Assembly (NCBI RefSeq): GCF_019091455.1
Contig: NZ_JAGXJN010000019.1
Span: 103,514-135,599, forward strand
Origin: Chitinophaga sp. GbtcB8
GTDB lineage: Bacteria; Bacteroidota; Bacteroidia; Chitinophagales; Chitinophagaceae
DNA: 32,086 bases
Direction of reading: 5' to 3'
The position numbers were made by a program, and so were the translations under genes. Under the pieces are notes generated by a model, which saw only the letters and a list, made by a program, of their open reading frames with translations, searched no databases and was not told where the DNA came from. Positions 16,452-24,749 of the stretch are shown piece by piece (positions within the stretch are counted from its first letter, which is position 1; every line of letters starts with the position of its first letter).

Positions 16452-17243
16452 CTATTCGTATATCCGTAAATACCGCTGAATAGAAAATGCAACGGCCTGC
16501 TGCCCCCTGGAAGTAATCACCCGGCCAAAAGCGCCGTACAGGGCATCATATTTCAAAGGTTTAACAGCTGCCTGGATCTGCAGAATATCTCTCTTAGGGA
16601 GGGGTATCAGGTTGGGATAACTATACATGAAGGAAACTGTTTTCAGATCAGGGGATACCTGGATCACATCACCAACCAGCAGCACGCCCTTATCAGCATG
16701 CCCGGCCGGCCAGTGCAGGATGTTGGCCCCGGGAAAATGCCCGCCGCAAAGCACCAGCTCAATATTATCCCATAAAGGCAGCATAGGGCCTTCCCACAAT
16801 TTAATTACCGGGTCCCTGCGGCCCAGCCACTGCGCATCCAACGCATGTACATACACCGGGGCATTGTTAAAGACATGGCTCCACTCCACGATCGTAGAAA
16901 AATAATGCGGGTGCGAGAGGGCAATAGCTTTAATACCACCCAGCTGCTGAATAAGATCTATAGTAGAGGCGTCGAGGTTAGTGATACAATCCCAGAGAAT
17001 ATTGCCGCCCGGAGTAATAAGCAGGTAAGCCCGCTGGCCAATGGCAAAGGCGGGTGTAGTGTAAATAGCGTACAGGTTAGGCGCTACTTTTTCAATAATG
17101 TTGCGGTGCCCGCGGCTTACCTGTTCCAGTGTAGTCCACGACTGGCCGCCGGGATTTACATACTGGCGGTCATCTTCACATACCGGGCAATGCGCCGGAG
17201 TACCTTCGTATTGAATACCACAAGTGGAACAGATGGAGTACAT
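16452..17243 (-). CDS. Metallo-beta-lactamase-fold protein with N-terminal zinc ribbon
   Basis: This 263-residue protein starts with a rubredoxin-like zinc ribbon (C5, C8, C19, C22 in CSTCGIQYEGTPAHCPVC). A metallo-beta-lactamase-like fold follows: AYLLITPGGNILWDC, then LSHPHYFSTIVEW where family members usually have HxHxDH, GGHFPGANILHW and LLVGDVIQV. The first metal-binding motif retains only two His and lacks the usual Asp-His, so the metal site may be altered or the chemistry different. No signal peptide is seen. Hydrolase activity on an unknown ester or thioester is a family-level guess. It lies 36 bases downstream of the ComB-like gene, with a copy of the AATTACG repeat in that gap. Confidence 0.75.
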   Translation of the reverse strand: MYSICSTCGIQYEGTPAHCPVCEDDRQYVNPGGQSWTTLEQVSRGHRNIIEKVAPNLYAIYTTPAFAIGQRAYLLITPGGNILWDCITNLDASTIDLIQQLGGIKAIALSHPHYFSTIVEWSHVFNNAPVYVHALDAQWLGRRDPVIKLWEGPMLPLWDNIELVLCGGHFPGANILHWPAGHADKGVLLVGDVIQVSPDLKTVSFMYSYPNLIPLPKRDILQIQAAVKPLKYDALYGAFGRVITSRGQQAVAFSIQRYLRIYE

Positions 17244-17248
17244 GGTTT

Positions 17249-17276
17249 AATTACGGATTGTCAATTACGAAATTAC
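17249..17276. repeat. Copy of the AATTACG/TCAATTACG intergenic repeat
   Basis: The segment reads AATTACGGATTGTCAATTACG followed by AAATTAC, between comB and the metallo-beta-lactamase-fold gene. Close relatives occur at 19885-19905, 20119-20191, 30091-30102, 30247-30259 and 30645-30666, always between genes. Confidence 0.6.
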
Positions 17277-17279
17277 TGA

Positions 17280-18011
17280 TCACCCCACCACCAGCTCTCC
17301 GTTCTGCAGTAGCGGCAGCACATTAGCGCTGTCCGGGGTAAGGCAGTAGCGGATGTCTTTTTCCAGCCCATAGCGGGACAGGCGCTGGAAATGGGAGGCC
17401 TGCCGCATGAAGCCAAAAATATCGTCTTTAGCGGTATTATACAGGGTTTCTGCCGCCAGGGCAGAATCGCAGTTCACGTTAAAATGCTGCTTAATGCGGT
17501 GCACCACGGCCCCGGCAAACAGGGTATCTTCCATATTCACACGGTCTTTCCAGGCAGCGCAGCCCAGTATCACATTTTTACCCTGGGCTACCAGGTAATC
17601 ACATACGGCAGAAAGGTTCGGGAATGATCCGGTAACGATCTGGATGGCATCCTTTGCCATGTGCAGCAGCTTGGTGCCATTGGTGGTGGTAAGCACCAGG
17701 ATCTTGCCTTCTATAAAATCACGCGGGTATTCAAAGGGGGAATTACCATACGCCAGCCCTTCGGCAATTTTACCATCCCGCTCACCGGCCGTAATAGCGC
17801 TTAGCTGGCGGCCAATGTTCACACATTCTTCTACAGAAGCCACCGGTATTATTTTGGCAGCGCCGTTATATAATGCCGTACAGATAGTAGAGGTAGCCCT
17901 TAACACATCAATGATCACAACAATACTGTTCTTCACATCATACAAATGTAATAAGGCCGGCGACAGGCACACTTCTAACGAGGGGCCGCCATTCGATTCA
18001 TTCATTTCCAC
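17280..18011 (-). CDS. comB: Probable 2-phosphosulfolactate phosphatase (ComB family)
   Basis: This 243-residue cytoplasmic protein matches the ComB family: VVIIDVLRATSTI (about 31-43) near the N-terminus, then AGERDGKIAEGLAYGNSP and VLTTTNGT. ComB hydrolyses 2-phosphosulfolactate in coenzyme M synthesis in methanogens. Bacterial relatives are widespread in species that do not make coenzyme M, so the true substrate here is uncertain. An alternative start two codons in (18005) is possible. It is preceded by a 68-base gap holding an 11-bp inverted repeat. Family membership is confident; function is not. Confidence 0.82.
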   Translation of the reverse strand: MEMNESNGGPSLEVCLSPALLHLYDVKNSIVVIIDVLRATSTICTALYNGAAKIIPVASVEECVNIGRQLSAITAGERDGKIAEGLAYGNSPFEYPRDFIEGKILVLTTTNGTKLLHMAKDAIQIVTGSFPNLSAVCDYLVAQGKNVILGCAAWKDRVNMEDTLFAGAVVHRIKQHFNVNCDSALAAETLYNTAKDDIFGFMRQASHFQRLSRYGLEKDIRYCLTPDSANVLPLLQNGELVVG

Positions 18012-18025
18012 TTTTTTAGAGAATT

Positions 18026-18074
18026 AATAATCGCAGTGCCGGCACTTCACCGCAGCACATTCCCTGCGATTATT
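18026..18074. repeat. 11-bp perfect inverted repeat upstream of comB
   Basis: AATAATCGCAG (18026-18036) and CTGCGATTATT (18064-18074) pair perfectly around a 27-base loop that itself contains the palindrome TGCCGGCA. It fills the gap between the SRPBCC gene stop and the comB start. No T-run follows on either strand, so it is not an obvious terminator. It could be an mRNA leader hairpin or a repeat copy. Confidence 0.55.
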
Positions 18075-18079
18075 CATTA

Positions 18080-18553
18080 TTAATCAAGAATAACCCGCCA
18101 TTTCTCCGTTTCCGCATAATCTTTTATTACACGGTTACGCTGCTGTAACAGGCGGCTCATATACTTTTTAAGGTAAATTTTGGTGAACAGCTGCCCCAGC
18201 TTTCCGTAGGGCACTTCAAAATCCAGTAGATCTATGGCCACCGTAGCATTTTCAATTGCCTTAAAATGGTGCTCATGGCGCATGTACTTAAAATCGCCCT
18301 GTTCCATTTCATCGCAAAAATACTCCGGGCTGCGCATATCGGTAACCCGGGTGGTAAGCACCCGGTTCTTACCTAAATGGCGCGCACGCCAGGTCACTGT
18401 TTCATTATTTTCTATTAACCCGTTCAGGCGGCCTTTAATGGCCTCTTCCTGTAAATGGGCCATGCTGCGCTTGTGCAGGGTAATACTCCGGCTCAGGTTA
18501 AAAACCCGTTCCATAGGAGCATAAATAACTGTGGTCAGATGAATAGTAGGCAT
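18080..18553 (-). CDS. SRPBCC/START-like ligand-binding family protein
   Basis: This 157-residue protein has the SRPBCC (Bet v1-like) pattern: an N-terminal strand with APMERVFNLSRSITLHKRS, a central region with ETVTWRARHLGKN and MEQGDFKYMRHEHHFKAI, and a C-terminal long helix (FTKIYLKKYMSRLLQQRNRVIKDYAE). Relatives are often annotated as cell-division inhibitor-like or polyketide cyclase-like without evidence. It probably binds a hydrophobic ligand. It sits between gcvT and comB on the same strand with gaps of 134 and 68 bases, so operon membership is unclear. Confidence 0.75.
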   Translation of the reverse strand: MPTIHLTTVIYAPMERVFNLSRSITLHKRSMAHLQEEAIKGRLNGLIENNETVTWRARHLGKNRVLTTRVTDMRSPEYFCDEMEQGDFKYMRHEHHFKAIENATVAIDLLDFEVPYGKLGQLFTKIYLKKYMSRLLQQRNRVIKDYAETEKWRVILD

Positions 18554-18687
18554 AGAATGATATGGTGTGAAAACGTTTAGCGCTCAGCTGTCAACCCCCG
18601 TGGCTTCAGCTAAGATAATGGCCCGCAGGCAAATTTTTCAATCTTTTATCAAAAGCTAAACGCTCAATGCCAACTGCTAATTGTTAC

Positions 18688-19785
18688 CTACCCCAAAAAC
18701 GGCACCTTTACCACTTTGGCTTTGAGCTGTTTGTCGCGCACGGCAATAAAGATCTCGCTCCCAAGCGCTGCGTAAGGCGTTTTTACATATCCCAGCCCAA
18801 TGGCCTTTTGCAGGGAGGGCGACTGTGTACCGGAAGTTACCCGGCCTATTACTTCGCCTGCTGCATTCCTGATCTCGTAATCATGACGGGGAATGCCCTT
18901 GTCTATCATTTCAAAACCTACCAGCTTTTGCGTAACCCCGGCGGCTTTTGTTTTTTCAATAATGTCGCGGGCGGTAAAGTCCTTGGTGAACTTGGTGATC
19001 CAGCCCAGGCCGGCCTCCAGCGGGGAGGTACGGTCATCAATATCATTGCCGTACAGGCAAAAACCCATTTCCAGGCGCAGGGTATCGCGGGCGCCTAAGC
19101 CAATCGGTTTCAATCCCTTAGGACCACCAGTAGCAAAAAGGGCATCCCATATTTTTTCAGCAGCGCCGTCCTTATCTTCAAAATAGATCTCAATGCCGCC
19201 TGCGCCGGTATAACCTGTAGCGCTAATCAGCACATTGGGTACACCCGCAAAGGTGCCTTTGGCAAAAGTGTAATATTTCAGGTTTATAATATCAATATCC
19301 GTCAGCGGCTGCAGCATACCGGTGGCATTAGGGCCCTGTATGGCCAGCAGGCAGGTTTTATCGGAAATGTTATGCATTTCCACCCCTTTGGTATTGTGCT
19401 GGCTGATCCAGTTCCAATCCTTTTCAATGTTGCTGGCATTTACCACCAGCATGTACACTTTATTTTCTTCTATGCAATATACCAGCAGGTCGTCTACAAT
19501 CCCCCCTTCTGCATTTGGTAAACAGCTGTACTGGGCTTTGCCCGCGGTTAATTTGGAAGCATCATTGCTGGTAACCCGTTGAATAAGGTCCAGCGCATCA
19601 GCGCCTTTTAACATAAACTCGCCCATGTGGCTTACATCAAATACACCGGCATTGGTGCGTACGGCCTGGTGCTCATCATTAATACCGGTATAGGAAACCG
19701 GCATGTTATAACCTGCAAAAGGAACCATTTTGGCCCCCAGCGCCACATGTTTTGGGGTAAAAGGCGTGTTTTTGATCTCAGACAT
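18688..19785 (-). CDS. gcvT: Glycine cleavage system T protein (aminomethyltransferase)
   Basis: This 365-residue enzyme transfers the methylene group from the aminomethyl-lipoyl H protein to tetrahydrofolate. Family marks include an N-terminal MVPFAGYNMPVSY, VFDVSHMGEF, NAEGGIVDDLLVY with the catalytic-region Asp pair (D98/D99), GPNATGML, a GYTGAGGIEIYF segment, and the C-terminal IGRVTSGTQSPSLQKAIGLGYV. I start it at 19785 (MSEIKNTPFTPKH), the usual N-terminus, although the frame extends to 19845. Partner genes gcvH and gcvP are not adjacent, which is common outside proteobacteria. A candidate -7 box lies 39 bases upstream of the start. Confidence 0.97.
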   Translation of the reverse strand: MSEIKNTPFTPKHVALGAKMVPFAGYNMPVSYTGINDEHQAVRTNAGVFDVSHMGEFMLKGADALDLIQRVTSNDASKLTAGKAQYSCLPNAEGGIVDDLLVYCIEENKVYMLVVNASNIEKDWNWISQHNTKGVEMHNISDKTCLLAIQGPNATGMLQPLTDIDIINLKYYTFAKGTFAGVPNVLISATGYTGAGGIEIYFEDKDGAAEKIWDALFATGGPKGLKPIGLGARDTLRLEMGFCLYGNDIDDRTSPLEAGLGWITKFTKDFTARDIIEKTKAAGVTQKLVGFEMIDKGIPRHDYEIRNAAGEVIGRVTSGTQSPSLQKAIGLGYVKTPYAALGSEIFIAVRDKQLKAKVVKVPFLG

Positions 19786-19823
19786 CTTGTTGGTTGTTTG
19801 GGTATGATTGGTTTTTAACGCGG

Positions 19824-19846
19824 CAAAAATAGGTTGAAAATCCAAA
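19824..19846 (-). promoter_or_regulatory. Candidate gcvT promoter elements
   Basis: On the minus strand TATTTTTG (19824-19831) fits TAnnTTTG exactly, and a TTTG lies upstream at 19843-19846. Their 11-base spacing is shorter than the usual 19, so only the -7 box is well supported. It is 39 bases from the gcvT ATG. Confidence 0.35.
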
Positions 19847-19884
19847 TTTGGTGTAATAATTGCATTTTGGGGAAATACGATTGT

Positions 19885-20191
19885 GAATTACGAATTGTCA
19901 ATTACAAAATGAAGCATCCGTACCTTGCCCGCCTGGCGGGTAATGCCATTAAGTAGTTCGTTGTGAAGTAATTCAGATTTTGGAGAGTGTATAAACTTGT
20001 TTTTATTGCATTTGTGTTTTTCAGGTCCTTCAAGCTTAAAGTTCCTTATTTTATTATCCCATATAAAAATTACAACATATGCTACGTTTAATAAATACGG
20101 ACTTCAATCGGGGCATTTTTAATTCGTAATTAAACCTCCCCGCTGCATTCAATTCGTAATTCGTGATTGATAATTCGTAATTTAATCTCCC
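19885..20191. repeat. Cluster of AATTACGAATT-type intergenic repeats between gcvT and the M28 peptidase
   Basis: The 471-base gap between gcvT and the peptidase start contains GAATTACGAATTGTCAATTAC (19885-19905) and a GC hairpin CCCGCC-T-GGCGGG (19928-19940). Two direct copies of AATTCGTAATT followed by a CTCCC block lie at 20119-20140 and 20169-20191, with another AATTCGTAATT at 20151-20161. No gene is supported here; an upstream ATG at 20167 in the peptidase frame falls inside the last repeat. Confidence 0.65.
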
Positions 20192-20256
20192 TGGTCAGTG
20201 GTAAAATCTTCAGCAATACAAAACATCGTAAGTCTGAAAAAGTAAATCCTTTAACT

Positions 20257-21876
20257 GTGAAACGAACTACCTGGTTTCTCTTTTTATCCTTACTGGCCAC
20301 CATATCATCACAGGCCCAGAAGAAAGCCGACCGGAAAACCCTGGGCAATTTACAGGCACATGTGAGCTACCTGGCCAGCGATCAGCTGGAAGGCCGCAGA
20401 ACCGGCACCCCCGGCGAACAATTAGCCGCCACTTATATTGCCGGCCAAATGAAAGCAGAGGGTTTAATACCCAAAGGTGATAGCGGCTACCTGCAAACCT
20501 TTATTGTACGGGAGGGCCGGGAAATTGCCGGCGCCACCCGGCTTACCATTAATAAAGAAAGCTTTACCGCCGGGGAACAGTTTGTGCCCCTCCCTTTCAG
20601 CGCTGAAAAAACCGCTAAGGGCGATGTGCTGCCCCAGGTAAAAGAACCGGATAATATATGGCTCATAGATGTGCAGGACCTGGACCTGAATCCGCATGCC
20701 TCCCCGCTGGAGGAGTACCGCAAAAAGGCCCTGGAAGCCGCTAAGAACGGCGCCAACGGCGTTATTTTCTTTAACTCCAGGGACAATATGCCAACAGCCT
20801 TGCAATGGCTGGATGAAAATGTCAAAAAGCTAACCATACCGGCGCTGTGGGTGAATGATGCGGTCAGCAAAAAACTTAAGAGCGATGATGCCGACGGTTT
20901 CCAGATAAACCTGCAGGTAGCTTTTAAACAAACCAAACGTACCGGCACTAACGTGATCGGCTATATTGATAATGATGCGCTTAAAACAATTGTAATAGGC
21001 GCACACTTTGACCACCTGGGCTATGGGGAGGATCATAACTCCCTGAGCACCGGCGAAAAGGCTATTCACAACGGGGCCGATGATAATGCCAGCGGCACAG
21101 CCGCCCTGCTGGAGCTGGGCCGCCTGCTGAAAAGCGGCCGCTTTAAAAGCAATAACTTCATCCTGGTAGCTTTTTCCGGTGAAGAGCTGGGGCTGTTCGG
21201 CTCCAAGTATTTCACCACCCATGCGCCACTGCCCATGGAGCAGGTGAACTACATGATCAACATGGATATGGTAGGCCGCCTGGATCCGGCCAAAGGTTTG
21301 CAGATAGGCGGGGTAGGTACCTCACCGGCCTGGGGCCCGCTGCTGCAGCAGGTGCCGCCGGAAGGTATGAAGCTTACGTATGATTCCAGCGGCGTAGGCC
21401 CCTCAGACCATACCTCTTTTTACCGCGCCAAAGTACCGGTATTGTTCTTTTTTACAGGCTCGCATGCCGACTATCACAAGCCTACGGATGATGCAGATAA
21501 GATCAATTACAATGGGGAGCTTACCGTTATAAAATATATTTACCAGGTAATTGAAAGAACAGAAAAGCAGGAGAAGCTGGCCTTTACACCCACCAAAGAG
21601 CCGCAGATGAGCACTGCCCGTTTTTCGGTAACGTTGGGTATTATGCCGGATTATACGTATAATAAAGGCGGCGTACGGGTAGATGGAGTGTCTGACAACA
21701 GGCCCGCACAAAAAGCAGGGCTGCTGGCAGGGGATGTGATCGTGCAGCTGGGCAAACAAAACATTACTAACCTGGAAGCCTATATGCAGGCGCTGGGTAC
21801 ATTCAAAAAAGGGGATACCACTACCGTGGTCATTAAACGGGGTAACAAGCAACAGCAATTTAAAATACAATTCTAA
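20257..21876 (+). CDS. Secreted M28 aminopeptidase with PA and PDZ domains
   Basis: The product is an exported zinc peptidase of 540 residues. I chose the GTG at 20257 because it begins a standard signal peptide (KRTTWFLFLSLLATISSQAQ); the ATG at 20167 would add 30 polar residues before it, inside repeat DNA. A protease-associated (PA) insertion occupies roughly 100-235. The M28 core follows, with zinc or catalytic motifs GAHFDHLG, GADDNASGTA, FSGEELGLFGS, NMDMVGR and GSHADYHKPTDD, all present. The C-terminal ~90 residues form a PDZ domain (RPAQKAGLLAGDVIVQLG). It likely digests peptides in the periplasm or outside the cell. The lipoprotein gene follows 2 bases later. Confidence 0.92.
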   Translation: MKRTTWFLFLSLLATISSQAQKKADRKTLGNLQAHVSYLASDQLEGRRTGTPGEQLAATYIAGQMKAEGLIPKGDSGYLQTFIVREGREIAGATRLTINKESFTAGEQFVPLPFSAEKTAKGDVLPQVKEPDNIWLIDVQDLDLNPHASPLEEYRKKALEAAKNGANGVIFFNSRDNMPTALQWLDENVKKLTIPALWVNDAVSKKLKSDDADGFQINLQVAFKQTKRTGTNVIGYIDNDALKTIVIGAHFDHLGYGEDHNSLSTGEKAIHNGADDNASGTAALLELGRLLKSGRFKSNNFILVAFSGEELGLFGSKYFTTHAPLPMEQVNYMINMDMVGRLDPAKGLQIGGVGTSPAWGPLLQQVPPEGMKLTYDSSGVGPSDHTSFYRAKVPVLFFFTGSHADYHKPTDDADKINYNGELTVIKYIYQVIERTEKQEKLAFTPTKEPQMSTARFSVTLGIMPDYTYNKGGVRVDGVSDNRPAQKAGLLAGDVIVQLGKQNITNLEAYMQALGTFKKGDTTTVVIKRGNKQQQFKIQF

Positions 21877-21878
21877 CC

Positions 21879-22277
21879 ATGCGATATTTCTTATTGTCCA
21901 TCCTGCTGCTGGCAGCCTGTAACAGTGGCGGCCGTAATGAGCAGAACACAGATAGCTATGACCTGATCACGCAAAAAGTATATGTGCTGCGCCAGGTAAA
22001 ACCGGCTGCAGGGGATACTACAGCTGCCGCTGCACAGCAAAAACAGCAGGAGCTGATCAGCTACCTGGAACAGCACCAGTTTACCCGCCACGTAGCCGCT
22101 AAGGATAGCCTGCTTTTCAGGCGCAGCAACGGACAGGAAGTAATTATTGAACTGCCCGTACCCCAGGATGCCTGGGAAGCGCAGACCCTCATTGTATTTG
22201 ATCCGCAAAAAAACCCGCTGTTTGTTAATTTGCATAAAGGGACGGAACAGATCGACGAATACATTAAAACGAAATAG
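21879..22277 (+). CDS. Small lipoprotein of unknown function
   Basis: This 132-residue protein has a short signal sequence ending in a lipobox (LLLAAC, Cys14), followed by a flexible region rich in Asn, Ser and Asp. A charged, mostly helical part includes TTAAAAQQKQQELISYLEQHQF and a C-terminal strand segment (EVIIELPVP). No family is recognised. It begins 2 bases after the M28 peptidase stop, so the two are almost certainly translated from one message. A membrane-anchored partner of the peptidase is a reasonable but unsupported idea. Confidence 0.8.
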   Translation: MRYFLLSILLLAACNSGGRNEQNTDSYDLITQKVYVLRQVKPAAGDTTAAAAQQKQQELISYLEQHQFTRHVAAKDSLLFRRSNGQEVIIELPVPQDAWEAQTLIVFDPQKNPLFVNLHKGTEQIDEYIKTK

Positions 22278-22312
22278 GAAATAGATCCTGCATCGTACTT
22301 CATACCTCGTTA

Positions 22313-23722
22313 ATGGAGAATCTCATTCTACTGGCAGACGCCTATAAATACTCGCATCACAAGCTGTACCTGCCGGGTACAGAGTATATTTACTCTTACC
22401 TGGAAAGCAGGGGCGGCAAGTTTGATAACACTGTGTTCTACGGGTTGCAGTATTACCTGAAAACTTACCTGCAGGGTATTGTGTTCACCAAAGAAAAGAT
22501 CAATGAGGCAGAGGCCCTGCTGCAGGAAGTATTTGGCCGGGAAGATGTGTTTGACCGCCGCAGGTTTGAATACATAGTACACACCTATGGCGGGCACCTG
22601 CCCGTGCGTATCAGAGCTGTACCGGAGGGAACGGTAGTGCCGGTACGCAATGTGCTCATGACCATTGAGAATACAGACCCTGCCTGCTTTTGGCTTACCA
22701 ACTTCCTGGAAACCCTGCTGATGCAGGTATGGTATCCCTGCACGGTAGCCACCCTTTCCCGGGAAATAAAACAGATCGTAAAACGATATTATACCGCCAC
22801 AGCCAGCGCAGCCTCCTTTGCAGGTATAGACCTGGTGCTGAATGATTTTGGCTTCCGGGGCGCCAGCTCTGTAGAAAGTGCAGGCCTGGGCGGCAGCGCC
22901 CACCTGGTGAACTTTTCCGGGAGCGATACGCTGCCTGCTTCCATTTTTGCCAAACGGTATTACGACGCACAGCAGGCCCCCGGCATTTCTATTCCCGCTA
23001 CAGAACACTCTATAGTAACCCTGCTGGGTGAAAAAGGAGAAGAAGCTATTTTTAAACATGTGCTGGATACGTTCCCTACCGGGGTAATAGCCTGCGTATC
23101 CGATTCCTACAATATTTTCCGCGCCTGCGGGCAGTATTGGGGTGAAGATCTGAAACAGCAGGTACTGCAACGGGAGGGTACCCTGGTCATACGCCCGGAT
23201 AGCGGCGACCCGGTGCGTACACTGCTGCAGGTATTTGAGATCCTTTTTAAACAATTCGGCTACACCACTAATGAAAAAGGCTACAAAGTATTACCCCCGC
23301 AAGTGCGCGTAATACAGGGTGATGGTATCAGCCTTTCTTCCATCGGTAATATTTATGCTGCCCTGCAGCAGGCCGGCATTAGTGCAGAGAACCTGGCCCT
23401 GGGCATGGGCGGTGCTTTACTGCAACGCGTAAACCGCGATACGCAGGAGTTTGCCCTTAAATGCTCCTATGCTATGGTGAACGGAAAAGATATTGATGTA
23501 CAAAAGAACCCCATGGAGCTGAATGCAGAGGGGCAGCTGCGCACTTCCTTTAAACATTCCAAAGCCGGGCGTTTAAAGCTGGTAAAGGAAAATGGGGAGT
23601 ACCGCACCCTAACGCTGCAGGAGGCGCCCGCCTTAGCCGATCAGCTGGAAACCGTTTTTGAGAACGGCCACCTTGTAAAGGAATATTCCTTTGCAGATAT
23701 ACGGGCCAGGGCCGGGCAATGA
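22313..23722 (+). CDS. nadV: Nicotinamide phosphoribosyltransferase
   Basis: This 469-residue enzyme makes NMN from nicotinamide and PRPP. It resembles human NAMPT: an N-terminal ADAYKYSHHKLYLPGTEYIYSY, the catalytic-His motif ATEHSIVTLLGEKGEE (H232), the PRPP-binding IRPDSGDP and IQGDGISL. SGSD (D205) aligns with the Asp that favours nicotinamide over nicotinate in NAMPT. It is therefore a nicotinamide enzyme, not the nicotinate-specific PncB. It lies 35 bases after the lipoprotein gene, possibly in the same transcript. No NMN adenylyltransferase or nicotinamidase is nearby. The length fits the family (about 470-490). Confidence 0.95.
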   Translation: MENLILLADAYKYSHHKLYLPGTEYIYSYLESRGGKFDNTVFYGLQYYLKTYLQGIVFTKEKINEAEALLQEVFGREDVFDRRRFEYIVHTYGGHLPVRIRAVPEGTVVPVRNVLMTIENTDPACFWLTNFLETLLMQVWYPCTVATLSREIKQIVKRYYTATASAASFAGIDLVLNDFGFRGASSVESAGLGGSAHLVNFSGSDTLPASIFAKRYYDAQQAPGISIPATEHSIVTLLGEKGEEAIFKHVLDTFPTGVIACVSDSYNIFRACGQYWGEDLKQQVLQREGTLVIRPDSGDPVRTLLQVFEILFKQFGYTTNEKGYKVLPPQVRVIQGDGISLSSIGNIYAALQQAGISAENLALGMGGALLQRVNRDTQEFALKCSYAMVNGKDIDVQKNPMELNAEGQLRTSFKHSKAGRLKLVKENGEYRTLTLQEAPALADQLETVFENGHLVKEYSFADIRARAGQ

Positions 23723-23733
23723 TCTTCAACCTT

Positions 23734-23770
23734 TATAAAAAAAGGAAAGCCGGGATATGATTATTCCGGC
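23734..23770 (-). terminator. Probable terminator of the TetR gene
   Basis: An 8-bp hairpin (one G-U) pairs 23749-23756 with 23763-23770 around a 6-base loop. On the minus strand it is followed by TTTCCTTTTTTT. It sits 45 bases after the TetR stop; the nadV stop is 26 bases away on the other side, where no U-run follows. Confidence 0.6.
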
Positions 23771-23814
23771 CATTTACCTAAACCTACAACTGTTACACTG
23801 TTAGTAACTGTTAA

Positions 23815-24444
23815 TTACTCTAAGCTGAAAGACGGTGCAGATGCCGTTACCAGGTACTGGCCGGCCAGCTTACGCCCTTCAGGGGTAGAAATACCCATAA
23901 TATAGTTAAAGGTGATCTCCTGCATCACCTGGTGCATATCAAATTGTTCGGGCGGATATTGGGCCTGGTCAAAAGCAGCATCCAGCTGCAGCTGCCGCAT
24001 ACGGGCCATAATATCCATCTTCAGGTAAGGGTGGTACAGGCCTTCCTCTATGCCCCTTTCCAGGTTTTCACGAATGCCCTGTAATACATTGTCCCGTCTG
24101 AAATCTTCTACCGCCTGCCCTACTTCCGGGTGGTATTTGCGTACCTCGTGCATCATTACCGGGTTCATGGTACGGGCCAGCACTTCCAGTATGTGCGCGG
24201 TTTGCAGCTGCTCTGCAATCGCGTTATCTGCCTGCCGGCGGCCATGGTCCAGCTGCTGCTGCAAGCCGTCCAGCACAGTTTGTACACCGCTTTTTATCAG
24301 TGCTTCCTTATCCGCAAAATGCTCATACACTGTTTTTTTTGAAACGCCGCACTCCTTGGCAATATCAAACATGGTTACACTTTTGATACCGTAGGTCCTG
24401 AATAACCGAAGCGCCGTTTCTAATATCCGTTCCTGCAAGGTCAT
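23815..24444 (-). CDS. TetR/AcrR-family transcriptional regulator
   Basis: This 209-residue DNA-binding protein has a TetR-type helix-turn-helix at about 25-50 (MFDIAKECGVSKKTVYEHFADKEAL) preceded by RILETALRLFRTYGIKSVT. The C-terminal ~150 residues form a helical ligand-binding and dimerisation domain without recognisable specificity. It stands alone, flanked by terminators, with no adjacent transporter or enzyme gene on the same strand, so its regulon cannot be guessed. A candidate -7 box lies 94 bases upstream. Confidence 0.93.
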   Translation of the reverse strand: MTLQERILETALRLFRTYGIKSVTMFDIAKECGVSKKTVYEHFADKEALIKSGVQTVLDGLQQQLDHGRRQADNAIAEQLQTAHILEVLARTMNPVMMHEVRKYHPEVGQAVEDFRRDNVLQGIRENLERGIEEGLYHPYLKMDIMARMRQLQLDAAFDQAQYPPEQFDMHQVMQEITFNYIMGISTPEGRKLAGQYLVTASAPSFSLE

Positions 24445-24537
24445 ACTTTCCGTCTTTTGAATTGAATGCCTGTTGTTTGTAAGAAATCCTGCTTTTTATC
24501 CTTTCTTTCTAATTTTCGACTATTTCCGTTTTCGGGT

Positions 24538-24545
24538 CAAAAGTA
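24538..24545 (-). promoter_or_regulatory. Candidate -7 element of the TetR gene
   Basis: The minus strand reads TACTTTTG, an exact TAnnTTTG box, the same octamer found before the SNF2 gene. No TTG -33 box at 19 bases was found. The rest of the 305-base gap between the TetR and aminotransferase genes shows only the terminator near its far end. Confidence 0.35.
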
Positions 24546-24671
24546 CGGGTAATTTCCTTATTTGGTAAGTAGAGTTGACCAATTAACAGTACCGTGACAA
24601 TTGTTGTAACACATGAGAGGTTGGGGTAGAAAATAGGGTAGGGTTTTATGTAGGGGGAGTTAGATCACAAT

Positions 24672-24704
24672 AAAAAAGGCGGTCCCTTACAGACCGCCTT
24701 TTTT
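24672..24704 (-). terminator. Rho-independent terminator of the aminotransferase gene
   Basis: GGCGGTC (24678-24684) and GACCGCC (24692-24698) form a perfect 7-bp stem with a 7-base loop, flanked by an A-run and a T-run so that it could work on both strands. It lies 45 bases after the aminotransferase stop on the minus strand. Confidence 0.9.
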
Positions 24705-24749
24705 TATATCGAAGGTATTACATCCTCTTTTCCGGTTAGCCCGGGAATA

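Noticed and set aside
22328..23254. 308-codon open frame antisense to nadV
   Set aside because: The plus-strand frame is a clear full-length NAMPT homologue; the antisense frame has no recognisable domain and is a codon-usage shadow.
24570..24615. Possible TetR operator around GTGACAATTGTTGTAACAC
   Set aside because: The symmetry is imperfect once aligned (only the central ACAATTGT is palindromic), so there is no support for an operator.
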